DNA from: DASZIT01 sp036268775
Lineage (GTDB): Bacteria > Actinomycetota > Acidimicrobiia > Acidimicrobiales > RAAP-2
Assembly: GCA_036268775.1 (NCBI GenBank)
Contig: DATATM010000003.1
Coordinates: 62,001 to 126,000, forward strand
Direction of reading: 5' to 3'
Length of the DNA: 64,000 bases
Shown here: piece after piece, positions 1 through 9,056 of the stretch
Layout: each line of letters starts with the position of its first letter
Position numbering within the stretch: the stretch's first letter is position 1
Position numbers and translations under genes: made by a program
Notes under the pieces: model-generated
What the model was told of the DNA's origin: nothing
Seen by the model: the letters and a program-made list of their open reading frames with translations, nothing else
Databases searched by the model: none

Positions 1-1345
1 CGGTGGCGCCGATGTGCACGGTGGAGGAAGCGGTGCCGGCCTGGATCTGCTTGGCGATCGTCAGCGCAGTCGAGATTGGGATGGCGTAGGCCTGGCTGCC
101 GGTCACCTGGTAGCCGTTGCTCGACGATGCCGCGGTGTCCATGCCCATGACCTGGCCCGAGGTATTGACCAGGGGTCCGCCCGAGTCGCCGGGCTGGATT
201 CCGGCGTTGATCTCGATGAGGCCGGTCAGGTTCTCGGCGTTGCCACCGCCGTTGTCGCTGGCGGTAATGGACTGGTTGAGGGCAGTGATGGAACCGCCCG
301 CCGCGCTCGGGGTCCCACCGGCTCCGCCGGCATTCCCGATGCCCACGATGGCTTGGCCGACGGCGGCGGTACCGCTGCTGGTCGAGATGGTCTTCAAACC
401 ACTGGCGTTCACCAATTTGATCACCGCGATGTCCCCGGTGCGGTCGTAGCCGACCACGTTGGCGGTATAGGTCTTGCCATTCCCGATGTCAGTGACGCTG
501 ATGCTGGTGGCGCCGTCGATGACGTGGTTGTTGGTGAGGATCACTCCGTCGGAGGTCAGCACCATGCCGGTGCCGGCGGCCTGCTCATTCTGATAGCTGA
601 GGTTGGTGTTGATGTCGACCAGACCCGGATCGACCTTGGTCGCGATTCCGGAGATGTCCGACGGCGCTCCGGCACCGGTGGACGAATTCCCGCTCGACCC
701 GGACGATCCCGACCCGAATGGCGAGCTCCCGTTTCCAGTGGAGCCCGAACCGCCCCCCGGGTTGGTGATGCCGGGAGCGGCCGCCGGCGCCTGGGTGGCG
801 CCTGCCGTCCAAACCACGTGTCCGACTCCGGCGCCGGCAATCACTGCCACCGCGACGATGGCGGCGGCGATACCGGCCACCAGGCCTCGGCGACTCTTGA
901 CGGTCTTCGACGCCTGGGGAGCCGGCGGGCCGGCGAAGCCGGGGTGGAACCAGGCGCCGGGGGGTGGCGGCGGTCCTGCCGGTCCGCCATCCCATCCACC
1001 GGTGGCACTGGGAGTCCAAGGACCCCGCTCCGAAGCCGGAGGTGTCCACCAAGTGCCGGCCGGCGGCGGCGGCCCGACGGATGCGACCGGCTGGGTGGGT
1101 GGCCCGACGGGTGCGACCGGTTGGGTGGGCTGGGCTCCCAGTTGCGGGGCTCCGTAGGGGCCAGGGGGCTGGGTTGGGGGAGGGGGGAGTGGCAAGGCAC
1201 TTCCCGGCTGCCTCCAATCGGCGGGATGGGCGTTCCCATAGGGGTAACCCGGCAAAGTCTCGTCGGGGGTGCCGGCGGGGGCACCGGTGACGGGCTCCTC
1301 TTCAGTGGGTCCGGAGGATTCGGAGGGAGGCTGGGCGTCGGTCAT
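1..1345 (-). CDS. HtrA/PepD-like membrane-anchored serine protease (3' part beyond window)
   Basis: S1C trypsin-like protease expected to act on misfolded proteins outside the membrane. The N-terminal ~145 residues are a Pro/Gly-rich cytoplasmic tail, followed by one membrane segment (about residues 151-172) after Lys/Arg residues, a Gly/Ser linker, then the protease domain. The catalytic triad is visible: His in NNHVIDGA (about 274), Asp in DRTGDIAVIKL (about 305) and Ser in GDSGGPL (about 388). The expected C-terminal PDZ domain would lie left of the window. The ATG at 1345 has GGAAAG nine bases upstream; an in-frame ATG at 1351 is possible but too close to it. The family and triad are seen; the substrate is unknown. 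Confidence 0.92.
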   Translation of the reverse strand, partial: MTDAQPPSESSGPTEEEPVTGAPAGTPDETLPGYPYGNAHPADWRQPGSALPLPPPPTQPPGPYGAPQLGAQPTQPVAPVGPPTQPVASVGPPPPAGTWWTPPASERGPWTPSATGGWDGGPAGPPPPPGAWFHPGFAGPPAPQASKTVKSRRGLVAGIAAAIVAVAVIAGAGVGHVVWTAGATQAPAAAPGITNPGGGSGSTGNGSSPFGSGSSGSSGNSSTGAGAPSDISGIATKVDPGLVDINTNLSYQNEQAAGTGMVLTSDGVILTNNHVIDGATSISVTDIGNGKTYTANVVGYDRTGDIAVIKLVNASGLKTISTSSGTAAVGQAIVGIGNAGGAGGTPSAAGGSITALNQSITASDNGGGNAENLTGLIEINAGIQPGDSGGPLVNTSGQVMGMDTAASSSNGYQVTGSQAYAIPISTALTIAKQIQAGTASSTVHIGAT

Positions 1346-1605
1346 ATCCATCTGCTTTCCGCTTCAGTGGCGTTCGAGGTCTTTACTACTCCTCATCTAA
1401 TTGACACCCGGGACGTAAGGTCACGGTGAAGCCCGGATATGAAATTCGTAAACACTCGGAACCAGGGCAATGGCCATTTGGGGGCCCAAATCACCGAATC
1501 CCACGGTAACCGCCGGGACCAGTCGGCATTCCGCCGGCGGGTGTGGTCTGGAGCCGCCCCGGGCGGCTCTCGCTCAAAGTGCAGGTCGGCTGGGCCCCAG
1601 GTGAT

Positions 1606-2220
1606 TCACGCTCCATCTGACTGGGTGGCCACTGATGTCGGGCTCGGGCGGAGGAACAGGTCGAAGGCCAGCGCCCATCGACGGTTTGTAGAGGCAACCG
1701 AGGACCCGAGCCAGCCGGCGCTCTCTTGGAGTGCCAGTCCTTGTGCGAGGGCGAGGAGTACATGGGCAAGGTCGGTCGACGTGCCCACCAGCCTGCCTGC
1801 TTCGATGCATCGACCGACGTAGGCGGTCACGGTGCGTCGGGTGAAGGCTCCAGCCGCAGCCTCGTCAGGTCCGGGATGAAAGTCGGGGAAGGGCCGAGAG
1901 AACATCAAGTTGGCCATGCCAGGATTTTCCTGGACGAATTGGCGGAAGGCATCGAAGAGGGCGCGCAGATCCTCGACAGCATCTTCGGTGGTGACGATGC
2001 GTTCGAAGTATCCGCCGAGAAGTCGAAAGCCTTCGAAGAAGACGGCTCTCAGCAGCCCGGACCGATCGTCGAACAGCTCGTAGATCGCGGCCGGGGAAGT
2101 GCCGGCATCCCGAGCGACCTGACGCGTCGAGAAACGCGATGCATCCTGAGCGAAGGTCGAGACGGCCGCTCCGATCACCTTTTCTTTCAGCGCCGGGGTG
2201 CGTAGCTTTGCTCTCGGCAT
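1606..2220 (-). CDS. TetR/AcrR family transcriptional regulator
   Basis: About 204 residues. The N-terminal helix-turn-helix is clear (about residues 10-55: alternating helix then STRQVARDAGTSPAAIYELF), followed by an all-helical ligand domain typical of TetR proteins. The ATG overlaps the TGA of the upstream crotonase gene (TGATG), so the two are translationally coupled; longer upstream frames only run into that gene. Context suggests it represses its own operon through the palindrome just upstream of the crotonase start, with an acyl-CoA or fatty-acid-like effector (inference). Family call is firm; ligand unknown. Confidence 0.88.
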   Translation of the reverse strand: MPRAKLRTPALKEKVIGAAVSTFAQDASRFSTRQVARDAGTSPAAIYELFDDRSGLLRAVFFEGFRLLGGYFERIVTTEDAVEDLRALFDAFRQFVQENPGMANLMFSRPFPDFHPGPDEAAAGAFTRRTVTAYVGRCIEAGRLVGTSTDLAHVLLALAQGLALQESAGWLGSSVASTNRRWALAFDLFLRPSPTSVATQSDGA

Positions 2221-2921
2221 CAGTTCGTCATGGAGGTGAACTCGGCGCGGTCGGCTTCGATACCTATCCGTAAGGCTTCGAGCGCTGACTGGCGGACCCG
2301 GAGTTTGCTGTCCCGGTGGGCAGCGGAGTGCAAGGTGGTCGCCATCTCGGCGACCCGCCGGGCGGTTGCCGCAACTTCGCTTTCCGGTACCACCTCGTCG
2401 AGAATCCCGGCGGCGACGGCATTGGCGGGTGTGAACGTCTCGGCGAGGGTCACCGCCCGCGGGAAACACCCAGGGGACATGCGTTGGCGAAGGACCTCGA
2501 TTGCCGCTCTCGGCACGGTGAGTCCGATGGCGACCTCATTGGCCTGGAATTTGAATGGCCCTTCCGGCCCAACTCGAAAGTCACCTGACAAGAGCAGGAA
2601 CATGCCCATGGCAATGGCGTGCCCACTGCAGGCGATGACGACGGGGCAGGGGAACGAGAGGAGCCGTTCGGCCAACTCAAAGCCGCCGATCACCATCGCC
2701 TGGGCATCAGGGCCGCCGGCCCGCAGCGTTTTCAGATCGAAACCCGCGGAGAATACGCCCGGTCGGCCCGCCAGGACGACGACGGCATTGTCGGACTCCG
2801 CCCGATCAAGGGCGTGGTGAAGGGCCTCTTGCATCCCGAGGGACATCACATTGACCTTCCCGTCGTCCATGGTCAGCGTGGCAATGCGATCGGTTGACTC
2901 GTACAACACTGGGGATTCCAT
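2220..2921 (-). CDS. Crotonase/enoyl-CoA hydratase family protein
   Basis: About 233 residues, slightly short for the family. Oxyanion-hole segments are visible: AGRPGVFSAGFDLKTL (near residue 50) and ACSGHAIAMGMFLLL (near 95), with the NEVAIGL segment carrying a glutamate where hydratases place a catalytic acid. It should act on an acyl-CoA (hydration, isomerisation or hydrolysis); the exact reaction cannot be told. The start MESPVLYES is preferred because upstream in-frame residues do not resemble the family and would read through a palindrome. It is first gene of a two-gene operon with the TetR regulator, a common arrangement for fatty-acid or side-chain degradation genes. Confidence 0.85.
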   Translation of the reverse strand: MESPVLYESTDRIATLTMDDGKVNVMSLGMQEALHHALDRAESDNAVVVLAGRPGVFSAGFDLKTLRAGGPDAQAMVIGGFELAERLLSFPCPVVIACSGHAIAMGMFLLLSGDFRVGPEGPFKFQANEVAIGLTVPRAAIEVLRQRMSPGCFPRAVTLAETFTPANAVAAGILDEVVPESEVAATARRVAEMATTLHSAAHRDSKLRVRQSALEALRIGIEADRAEFTSMTN

Positions 2922-2930
2922 AGCAAACCA

Positions 2931-2944
2931 TTGTTCCGAAACAA
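2931..2944. promoter_or_regulatory. Candidate TetR operator upstream of the crotonase-TetR operon
   Basis: Perfect 5-bp inverted repeat TTGTT-CCGA-AACAA, ten bases upstream of the crotonase ATG. Position and dyad symmetry fit autorepression by the TetR encoded second in the operon. The operator role is inferred. Confidence 0.5.
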
Positions 2945-3128
2945 CGATACGAACGCAAATCTCGTTGGTTCTCAAGCCCGGGAATCGCCCGGAATGCGGC
3001 CCGGCCGTGAGTGAAGGGGTGGGAGTCCACCAGGGAGCGATCGTTGACGGACCCGCTGGTCAGCGGTGGATTAGCGAACGGTACGATCCAATTGGGCCTT
3101 CGCTCGAAATCCCAGGTCGGAAACAGAG

Positions 3129-3764
3129 GTGCAAGCGCATGGTGTGGGTGACGGCTGGAGGGCGACTATCAGGCCCGGCGCCATCGGGTGGAGCCACACC
3201 GCTCGCCGACCCGCTTCGCCGAGGGGCCGGTCGGTCCGGGTGACCGGGCCGGACGTGGCCGGGTTGCAGCGGGCGGTGCTCGATACCCCGGACACCGTGA
3301 CCCGCTTCCTCGAAGAGCTGACCGGTGAGGTGGTGGTGGCGGATGTGGTGGGTCAGTACCCGGTCGTACTCGGTCCTGACAACGAGCTCGGGGCCATCGC
3401 CGGTGAAGACGCCACCCGGAGGATCGCGGTGCTGAGGGGGAGTGCCACCAACCTGGCCTACCTCTATGCTGAGACCGTTTTCTTGGCGCCGCGCTTGCCC
3501 GAGACGGTCAGCCTCCAATTGGAGGGGACCCACGAGCCGATCGGTCGCATCCTCGCCGATCATGGATTGCATCCGGTCAGAGCTCCACTCGCCCACGGAG
3601 AGGATGTCGGAACCGGACCCCCGGACCCGGCGGCGTTGCTGGGTTCCGAGGTCGTCTGGTCACGCGGCTACCGGTTGATGCTCGACGGGTTGCCGGTCTT
3701 CGTCATCCACGAATGGTTTCTCCATTCAGTGTTGGACGCGCTCGGCCGACAGCCTCCGGAGTGA
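3129..3764 (+). CDS. Chorismate lyase-like (DUF98 / UbiC-related) protein
   Basis: The core from VTGPDVAGLQRAVL onward (about 174 residues) resembles DUF98/chorismate pyruvate-lyase proteins: a segment RRIAVLRGSATNLAYLYAET, then LAPRLPETV and a THEPIGRIL motif. Relatives release 4-hydroxybenzoate from chorismate, but several are regulatory effector-binding domains, so catalysis is not assured. The frame opens at GTG 3129, but the first ~37 codons are Arg/Gly/Pro-rich and poorly protein-like; an in-frame GTG at 3240 may be the true start. It stands alone between divergent and convergent neighbours. Confidence 0.6.
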   Translation: MQAHGVGDGWRATIRPGAIGWSHTARRPASPRGRSVRVTGPDVAGLQRAVLDTPDTVTRFLEELTGEVVVADVVGQYPVVLGPDNELGAIAGEDATRRIAVLRGSATNLAYLYAETVFLAPRLPETVSLQLEGTHEPIGRILADHGLHPVRAPLAHGEDVGTGPPDPAALLGSEVVWSRGYRLMLDGLPVFVIHEWFLHSVLDALGRQPPE

Positions 3765-3780
3765 GTTCGCTGGCCCGCCC

Positions 3781-5028
3781 CTAACCGAGTTGGGTGCGCC
3801 GACCGATCAGGAAGTCGCGTTCGATGGCGTTGTCGGTTCGGGCGATCGCCTCCTGGTAGGCCAGCCGGGCGTCGGAGGTGCGTCCCACCCGACGAAGCAG
3901 ATCGGCCCGAATGGCGTGGAACAGGTAGTAACTGTCGAGGTCGAGCTCGTCGACCAAGGCCAGCGCCGTCTCCGGCGAGTCCACCTCGGCGATGGCCACC
4001 GCTCGGTTGAGCGCCACCACCCGGCTCGGGGCGATCGACAGCAGCTGGTCGTAGAGGTGCACGATCTGAACCCAGTCGGTGTCCTCGGTTCCGGAGGCCG
4101 AGCTGTGGACGGCATGGATGGCGGCCTGCAGTTGGTACGGACCCGGCTGGCCCGTCGGAGACAGCGCCGGACGATGGTCTGGCCCTCGGTGATGAGCCCG
4201 GGGTGCCACTCCCTCCGATCCTGGTCGGCCAGCAGCACCAGTTCGCCGCCGGGGGTGGTCCGGGCCCCCCGCCGCGACTCGACCAGAAGCATGAGGGCAA
4301 GGAGGCCCATGACCTCCGCTTCGTCGGGCATGAGCTCGGCCAGCAGCCGGCCCAGGCGGATTGCCTCGGCGCCGAGGTCCTCACGGGTGAGCCGGTCGCC
4401 GACGCTGGCGGTGTGGCCTTCGTTGAAGATGAGGTAAATGACAGCCAGCACCGACCGGAGCCGATCGGGTAGGTCTGCCTCCCGCGGCACCCGCAACGGG
4501 ATCCCGGCGTCGCGGATCTTGCCTTTGGCGCGGACCAGCCGCTGGGCCATGGTCGGCTCCGGCACCAGAAACGCCCCGGGCGATCTCGGCAGTGGTGAGC
4601 CCGCCGAGGAGCCGGAGGGTGAGGGCGACCTGGGCGCCGGTGGCGATCGAGGGGTGACAGCACGTGAAGATCAAGCGCAGTTGGTCGTCGCCCACGGCAC
4701 CCTCCTCATCGAATTGGTCGTCCCGATCGTCCGGTTCGTCTGCCGCCTGCAATCGCGCCGCCTCCGAATAGCGGTCCTTCCGGGAGGACTCCCGCCGGAC
4801 TCGGTCGATGGCCCGGTGGCGGGCGGTGGTGATGATCCACCCCGCCGGGCTGGTTGGGATTCCGGTGGATGGCCACCGCTCCATCGCCACCGTGAAGGCA
4901 TCCTGGACCGCGTCTTCGGCGACGTCGATGTCACCGAAGACACGGACGAGCACTGCCACCGCCCGCCCGTACTCCTGGCGGAAGACCCGTCCGATCTCCG
5001 GGGCTCCCAGCGCCGCCGCGTCGGGCAT
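3781..5028 (-). pseudogene. ECF sigma factor with C-terminal DUF6596/TPR-like domain, two compensating frameshifts
   Basis: Read with two frame changes, this is a ~415-residue sigma-70 family protein. Region 2 (EYGRAVAVLVRVFGDIDVAEDAVQDAFTVA-type) and the LIFTCCHPSI motif are in the first frame; TTAEIAR and the MAQRLVRAKGKIR and VLAVIYLIFNEGHTAS motifs follow after a frame change at 4574-4580 (one extra G in a C/G run); YQLQAAI, the DWVQIVHLYDQLL segment and the helical C-terminus return to the first frame after a one-base loss near 4149-4155. ATG 5028 lies five bases after the YciI stop, a standard pairing for this ECF class. Either assembly indels or a broken gene; the intact flanking motifs favour indel errors or a very recent lesion. 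Confidence 0.8.
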
Positions 5029-5033
5029 CAGGG

Positions 5034-5384
5034 CTAGCTGGCGTCCCTTTGGAACGGGCGCACTTCGATCGGAAGGGTGGTGGCCCGGGCAGACTTGCGT
5101 CCCCACTCGAGGGCGGCGTCGAGATCGGGGGCCTGGATGATGGTGAGGCCGCCCAGATGTTCCTTCCCCTCGACATAGGGGCCGTCAGTGGTGAGCATCT
5201 CGCCGTCCTGCAACCGCACCACCGTGGCGGTGGTCGGGGGGAACAGCCCGTCGGAAAAGACCCAGGCGCCGGCCGCCTTCATTTCGTCGGCCAGGGCATT
5301 CACGTCGCGGGTGATCTCCTCCAGGTCGACGGCAGCCGGGGGAGGTCCGTCTGGCTGATACACGCTGAGTAGGTACTGCTTCAT
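5034..5384 (-). CDS. YciI family protein (DGPF domain)
   Basis: About 116 residues beginning MKQYLLSVYQPDG, with the typical EMKAAGAWVFSDGL segment, the LTTDGPYVEGKEHLGG core that names the DGPF family, and a final IEVRPF. The start at 5384 is set by AAGGAG ten bases upstream. It lies directly before the ECF sigma gene; YciI proteins very often precede DUF6596-type sigma factors and are thought to be their functional partners, possibly as sensors or enzymes of small reactive metabolites. That role is inference from genomic association. Confidence 0.9.
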   Translation of the reverse strand: MKQYLLSVYQPDGPPPAAVDLEEITRDVNALADEMKAAGAWVFSDGLFPPTTATVVRLQDGEMLTTDGPYVEGKEHLGGLTIIQAPDLDAALEWGRKSARATTLPIEVRPFQRDAS

Positions 5385-5523
5385 CGTAGGTAGCTCCTTG
5401 TGCATAAGCACCGGCTGGGTGCCGGCGTCACCCTCTAGACGAATGGGATCGGCCATATCGACACCGATAATCATGCCCTCGGAATTATTCGCCGCCCCAA
5501 GCAAAGTCGGCCCTTCGCCGGAT

Positions 5524-6003
5524 TCAGCCCGCTGCCGCCGCGCCGGCGGCGGTCCGGGCCAGGATGCCGAGGGTGGCCCGCAGGGCACCCTCCGACATCA
5601 CCGGGAAGATACCGGCTTCCTTCCACACTGGGTCGATCGTCGACCAGTCGTAATACGAGGTGACCAGGGTGCCGTCCTCGACCGGTTCGAGTTGGTAGCC
5701 GTAGATGTGGCCGATCGGCGGACGGATCTCGCCGAGGATCGTCCAGGCGATCTCCCGGTTGGGAACGAACGTGGTGATGGTGACGGTGACGTCGTAGTGC
5801 CCCATCGGGTAGTCGTTCAGCGCTTCCCGGTCCATGTGCACGACAAAGGTGTCGCCGACCGCGTTGACCGGTTGCCCGGTGGCGCTCATCAGCATCCCCG
5901 AGCTGTCGATGGCCACATGACCGTGGGGATCCGACAACAGCCCGAAGATGGTGGCCGGCTCGGTCGGGATCATCCGCTGAACTTCGAACCGCTCGATGGT
6001 CAT
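5524..6003 (-). CDS. SRPBCC (START-like) family protein
   Basis: About 159 residues with the helix-grip pattern of polyketide-cyclase/START-like proteins: an N-terminal strand ERFEVQRMIPTEPATIFGLLSDPHGHV, a middle YDVTVTITTFVPNREIAWTI, and a C-terminal helix after TLVTSYYDWSTI. Likely binds a small hydrophobic ligand; no catalytic residues can be assigned. The ATG at 6003 has GCAGGA eight bases upstream; an ATG at 6012 is an alternative. It runs in the same direction as the YciI-sigma pair 140 bases downstream, a grouping often seen for these families. Confidence 0.82.
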   Translation of the reverse strand: MTIERFEVQRMIPTEPATIFGLLSDPHGHVAIDSSGMLMSATGQPVNAVGDTFVVHMDREALNDYPMGHYDVTVTITTFVPNREIAWTILGEIRPPIGHIYGYQLEPVEDGTLVTSYYDWSTIDPVWKEAGIFPVMSEGALRATLGILARTAAGAAAAG

Positions 6004-6117
6004 GGATTTCATCCTGCCAGCTTCCCGGCGGCAGGCGCCGGGTGTCCGGCGGGGGACCGTTGGCCACCGTCTCGACGTCCTCACTATGCGCCCGACCTAC
6101 CTCGTGACCCGAGTCAG

Positions 6118-6135
6118 TTGCGTGATAGAACGCAA
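6118..6135. promoter_or_regulatory. 18-bp inverted repeat before the DHA2 exporter gene
   Basis: Perfect dyad TTGCGT-GATAGA-ACGCAA. It lies just upstream of a -10-like TAGGCT at 6141-6146 whose spacing would put the transcription start at the exporter ATG. Placement fits a repressor site over the core promoter. No regulator gene is adjacent, so the binding protein is unknown. Confidence 0.5.
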
Positions 6136-6153
6136 TCAACTAGGCTGCGTTGC

Positions 6154-7665
6154 ATGACAGAACTCGCCGCAGCGCCCGCCACGGGGCACGACGCGGGCCC
6201 GACGGGAGTTAAGGCAGCCCCTACCGCCAACCCGGGTCGGCGCCGGACGGTGGTCTTCGTGGTCACCGCGTTGGGCGCCTTCATGGCCTCTCTCGACCTT
6301 TCCATCGTCAATGTCGCCTTTCCGGCCCTGGAGCGTTCGTTTCCCCACGATTCCCGAGCCGCGCTGGCCTGGGTGATCACCGGTTACAGCATCGTGTTCG
6401 GCTCGCTCCTGGTGACGGCCGGGCGCACCGCCGACCGGCTCGGGCGTCGGCGCCTGTTCTTCGCCGGGTTGGCCGTCTTCAGCCTGGGCTCGGCCCTCTG
6501 CGGGTTGGCCCCTTCGGTCGCCCTCCTCATCGCCGGACGCCTGATCCAGGGCGCTGGGGCGGCCGCCATGCTCCCGGCGTCGCTGGCCCTGCTTCTCGGT
6601 GCCTTCCCCACCGAGCGTCGCTCCCAAGTGGTGGCGCTGTGGGGCGGGGTGGGGGCGCTGGCCGTCGCCACCGGACCTTCGTTGGGTGCCGCCCTCATCT
6701 CCGCCGGTGGCTGGCGGTTGGTGTTCTACGTCAACCTGCCGATCGCCGCCTCTGCGTGGCTGGTCGGTCGCCGGGTGCTCACCGAGACCGTCACCCCCGG
6801 CACCCACGGGGTGCCCGACTATCTCGGGGTGGGGCTGGTGAGTCTGGGACTGGCGAGCCTGGTGCTGGCCATCTCCGAAGGGCCGTCGTGGGGCTGGACC
6901 AGCGGCCGGATCATCAGCCTCATCCTGGTGGCGGTGGTGCTGATCGCCGCCTTCCTCCGCCGCTCGTCCCGCCACCCCCACCCGGTGTTGGATCTGAAGC
7001 TCTTCTCCGCCCGGTCGTTCAGCGTGGCCAACGCCGCCACCCTGCTCTACTCGATGGGCTTCTTTGCCATGTTGCTCGGCAACATCCTGTTCCTCACCAG
7101 CGTCTGGGACTACTCGATCCTGAGGGCGGGCCTGGCGGTCACCCCCGGCCCCTTGGTGGTGGCGGCGGTCTCCGCCCCGGCGGGAAAGCTGGCCGCCCGG
7201 ATCGGATTCCGCCCGGTGCTGCTGGTCGGCTTCCTGTTCTTCGCCGGGGGACTGGGGTTGTACGCACTGCGGGTCGGGCTGGCGCCGGCCTACTTGTCGG
7301 AGTGGTTGCCGCCCACCTTGATCACCGGACTGGGGATCGGACTGACCTTCCCGGTGTTGAGCGCGGCGGCGGTCTCCAGCCTCCACCCCGAGCGCTTCGC
7401 GGTCGGGAGTGCCGTCAACCAGACCGCCCGCCAGATCGGTGGGGCCTTCGGGGTGGCCATCTTGGTGGTGATCCTCGGCACGCCGGGCTCCCGGGCGTCC
7501 GCCCTCCTCGGGTTCCAACACCTTTGGATGTATGCGGCGTTGATGGCCCTGGCGTCGGGTGGATTGTGTGCGCTGCTGAAGGGACGGGTCGCACCCGCCA
7601 CCGCCCAAGTGGTGGAGGCGGTGACGCCGCCCGTGGTGGTGGCAGAAGCCGCCCCTCTCGGCTAA
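6154..7665 (+). CDS. DHA2 family MFS drug exporter (EmrB/QacA type)
   Basis: About 503 residues with some 14 membrane segments. TM1 carries LGAFMASLDLSIVNVAFP, loop 2-3 has TADRLGRRRLF, and motif C occurs in TM5 (GPSLGAAL), all typical of the 14-TM DHA2 proton antiporters that export lipophilic drugs. The ATG at 6154 follows a TAGGCT -10 box by seven bases with no Shine-Dalgarno sequence, consistent with a leaderless mRNA. Divergent from the SRPBCC gene, with an 18-bp palindrome between them. Substrate cannot be predicted. Confidence 0.92.
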   Translation: MTELAAAPATGHDAGPTGVKAAPTANPGRRRTVVFVVTALGAFMASLDLSIVNVAFPALERSFPHDSRAALAWVITGYSIVFGSLLVTAGRTADRLGRRRLFFAGLAVFSLGSALCGLAPSVALLIAGRLIQGAGAAAMLPASLALLLGAFPTERRSQVVALWGGVGALAVATGPSLGAALISAGGWRLVFYVNLPIAASAWLVGRRVLTETVTPGTHGVPDYLGVGLVSLGLASLVLAISEGPSWGWTSGRIISLILVAVVLIAAFLRRSSRHPHPVLDLKLFSARSFSVANAATLLYSMGFFAMLLGNILFLTSVWDYSILRAGLAVTPGPLVVAAVSAPAGKLAARIGFRPVLLVGFLFFAGGLGLYALRVGLAPAYLSEWLPPTLITGLGIGLTFPVLSAAAVSSLHPERFAVGSAVNQTARQIGGAFGVAILVVILGTPGSRASALLGFQHLWMYAALMALASGGLCALLKGRVAPATAQVVEAVTPPVVVAEAAPLG

Positions 7666-7723
7666 TCGCCCTCTCTCCCCATCAACCGGGAGAATTGCGC
7701 CGGACCTGGCTACAGTGCGGGGG

Positions 7724-8932
7724 GTGAAAACTCGATTCCGCAGCCATTTGCCTTCGATCGCGTTGAAGCCGGCCCTGGTGGCGGTGGCCCTGGCGGGGGC
7801 ACTGGCGGTGTCCGGGATGGGACCGGCCCCGGTGGCGGGAGCCGCCCCGGCGGCGGTACCGCTTCCCCACGTCGGCCACGTATTCGTCATCGCCCTCGAG
7901 AACGAGAGCGCGACGTCGACGTTCGGCACCCCGGCGGCCGATCCGTATCTCGCTACCACCCTGCCGAGTGAAGGTGCCTTCCTGCCCAATTTCTACGCCA
8001 CCGGCCATGAGAGCAACGACAACTACATCTCCATGGTGTCCGGGCAGCCGGCCAACATCTTCAACCAGGTCGACTGCCCCCTCTATCTCGACTTCTTCAA
8101 TCTGTTCACCCTCGCCGGGATCGACGAGGGGTTGGGGTGCATCTTCCCGGCGGCCACCCCGAACGTCGGGAACCAGTTGACCACCGCCGGACTGAGCTGG
8201 AAGACCTACCAACAGGACATGGGGAACGTCCCGACCCGGGAAGCCGCCGCCTGCGGCCATCCTGCCGTCAACTCCTACGACGGTACCCAGAGCGCAGTGG
8301 CGGGAGACGGGTATGCCACCCGCCACGATCCGTTCGTCTACTTCCACTCGGTGATCGACAACCCGTCCTACTGCAATGCCCACGTGGTGGCGATGGGGTC
8401 TACCAGTGGCGCGCTGCCGGCGACCGCGGTGGCCGGGGAGACCGGGCTGGCCACCGATCTGCGGTCGATAGCCACCACCCCGAACTACTCGTTCATCACC
8501 CCCAACCTCTGCAACGACGGCCACGACTTCCCCTGCACCAATCAGACCGGCGGTGCCTCGGCGCTGGCCGACATCGACAGCTTCCTGTCGACCTGGGTGC
8601 CACTCATCACCTCGTCGCCGGCCTTCCAGCAGGATGGCTTGTTGGAGATCACCTTCGACGAAGGCACTACCACCGACGCCGCCGCCTGCTGTGGCGAGAC
8701 ACCCGGGCTCGGCTCGCTGCTGCCGGGGATCTTCGGCGCCGGGGGCGGGCGGGTCGGCGCGGTGTTGCTCTCCCCGTTCATCGCCCCCGGGACCACCACC
8801 TCAACGGCCTACAACCACTTCTCCGCCCTGGCCTCGATCGAGACCAATTTCGGCTTGCCCCGCCTGGCGGAAGCCCTCACGGTGACCAGCACTTTCGGTC
8901 CGGACGTGTTCACCCGACCCACCGGTCACTGA
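7724..8932 (+). CDS. Secreted phosphoesterase (AcpA / phospholipase C-like alkaline-phosphatase superfamily)
   Basis: About 402 residues with an N-terminal signal peptide (hydrophobic ALKPALVAVALAGALAV, Ala-rich cleavage region). The mature part has phosphoesterase motifs: HVFVIALENES near the start with the metal-binding Glu-Asn, GHESNDNYISMVSG, an NDGHD motif, LLEITFDEG, and a late YNHFSALASIE. Several Cys suggest disulfides. It probably hydrolyses phosphate mono- or diesters outside the cell. GTG 7724 lies seven bases after TACAGT, favouring a leaderless start; GTG 7715 is the alternative. Followed by two GC-rich hairpins. Confidence 0.85.
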   Translation: MKTRFRSHLPSIALKPALVAVALAGALAVSGMGPAPVAGAAPAAVPLPHVGHVFVIALENESATSTFGTPAADPYLATTLPSEGAFLPNFYATGHESNDNYISMVSGQPANIFNQVDCPLYLDFFNLFTLAGIDEGLGCIFPAATPNVGNQLTTAGLSWKTYQQDMGNVPTREAAACGHPAVNSYDGTQSAVAGDGYATRHDPFVYFHSVIDNPSYCNAHVVAMGSTSGALPATAVAGETGLATDLRSIATTPNYSFITPNLCNDGHDFPCTNQTGGASALADIDSFLSTWVPLITSSPAFQQDGLLEITFDEGTTTDAAACCGETPGLGSLLPGIFGAGGGRVGAVLLSPFIAPGTTTSTAYNHFSALASIETNFGLPRLAEALTVTSTFGPDVFTRPTGH

Positions 8933-8976
8933 CCGCCTCGGCGGTCAGAATCCGTCGGCCCGGCCCCCGCCGGGCC
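8929..8976 (+). terminator. Tandem GC-rich hairpins after the phosphoesterase gene
   Basis: The first hairpin (CTGACCGCC, two-base loop, GGCGGTCAG; 8929-8948) includes the stop codon. The second (GGCCCGGC-CCCC-GCCGGGCC; 8957-8976) follows at once. There is no U tract, as is usual for actinobacterial terminators. Confidence 0.6.
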
Positions 8977-9056
8977 CGACCCCGCGGAGCCAATGGCGTA
9001 TTCGGGCTCCATACCCCCGTCATCCCTGTTCACCGGGGTGTCCGGCCGCGCCGTAT

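Noticed and set aside
14..1429. Long open frame on the plus strand over the protease gene
   Set aside because: Low-complexity Gly/Arg translation opposite a minus-strand frame with a complete protease triad.
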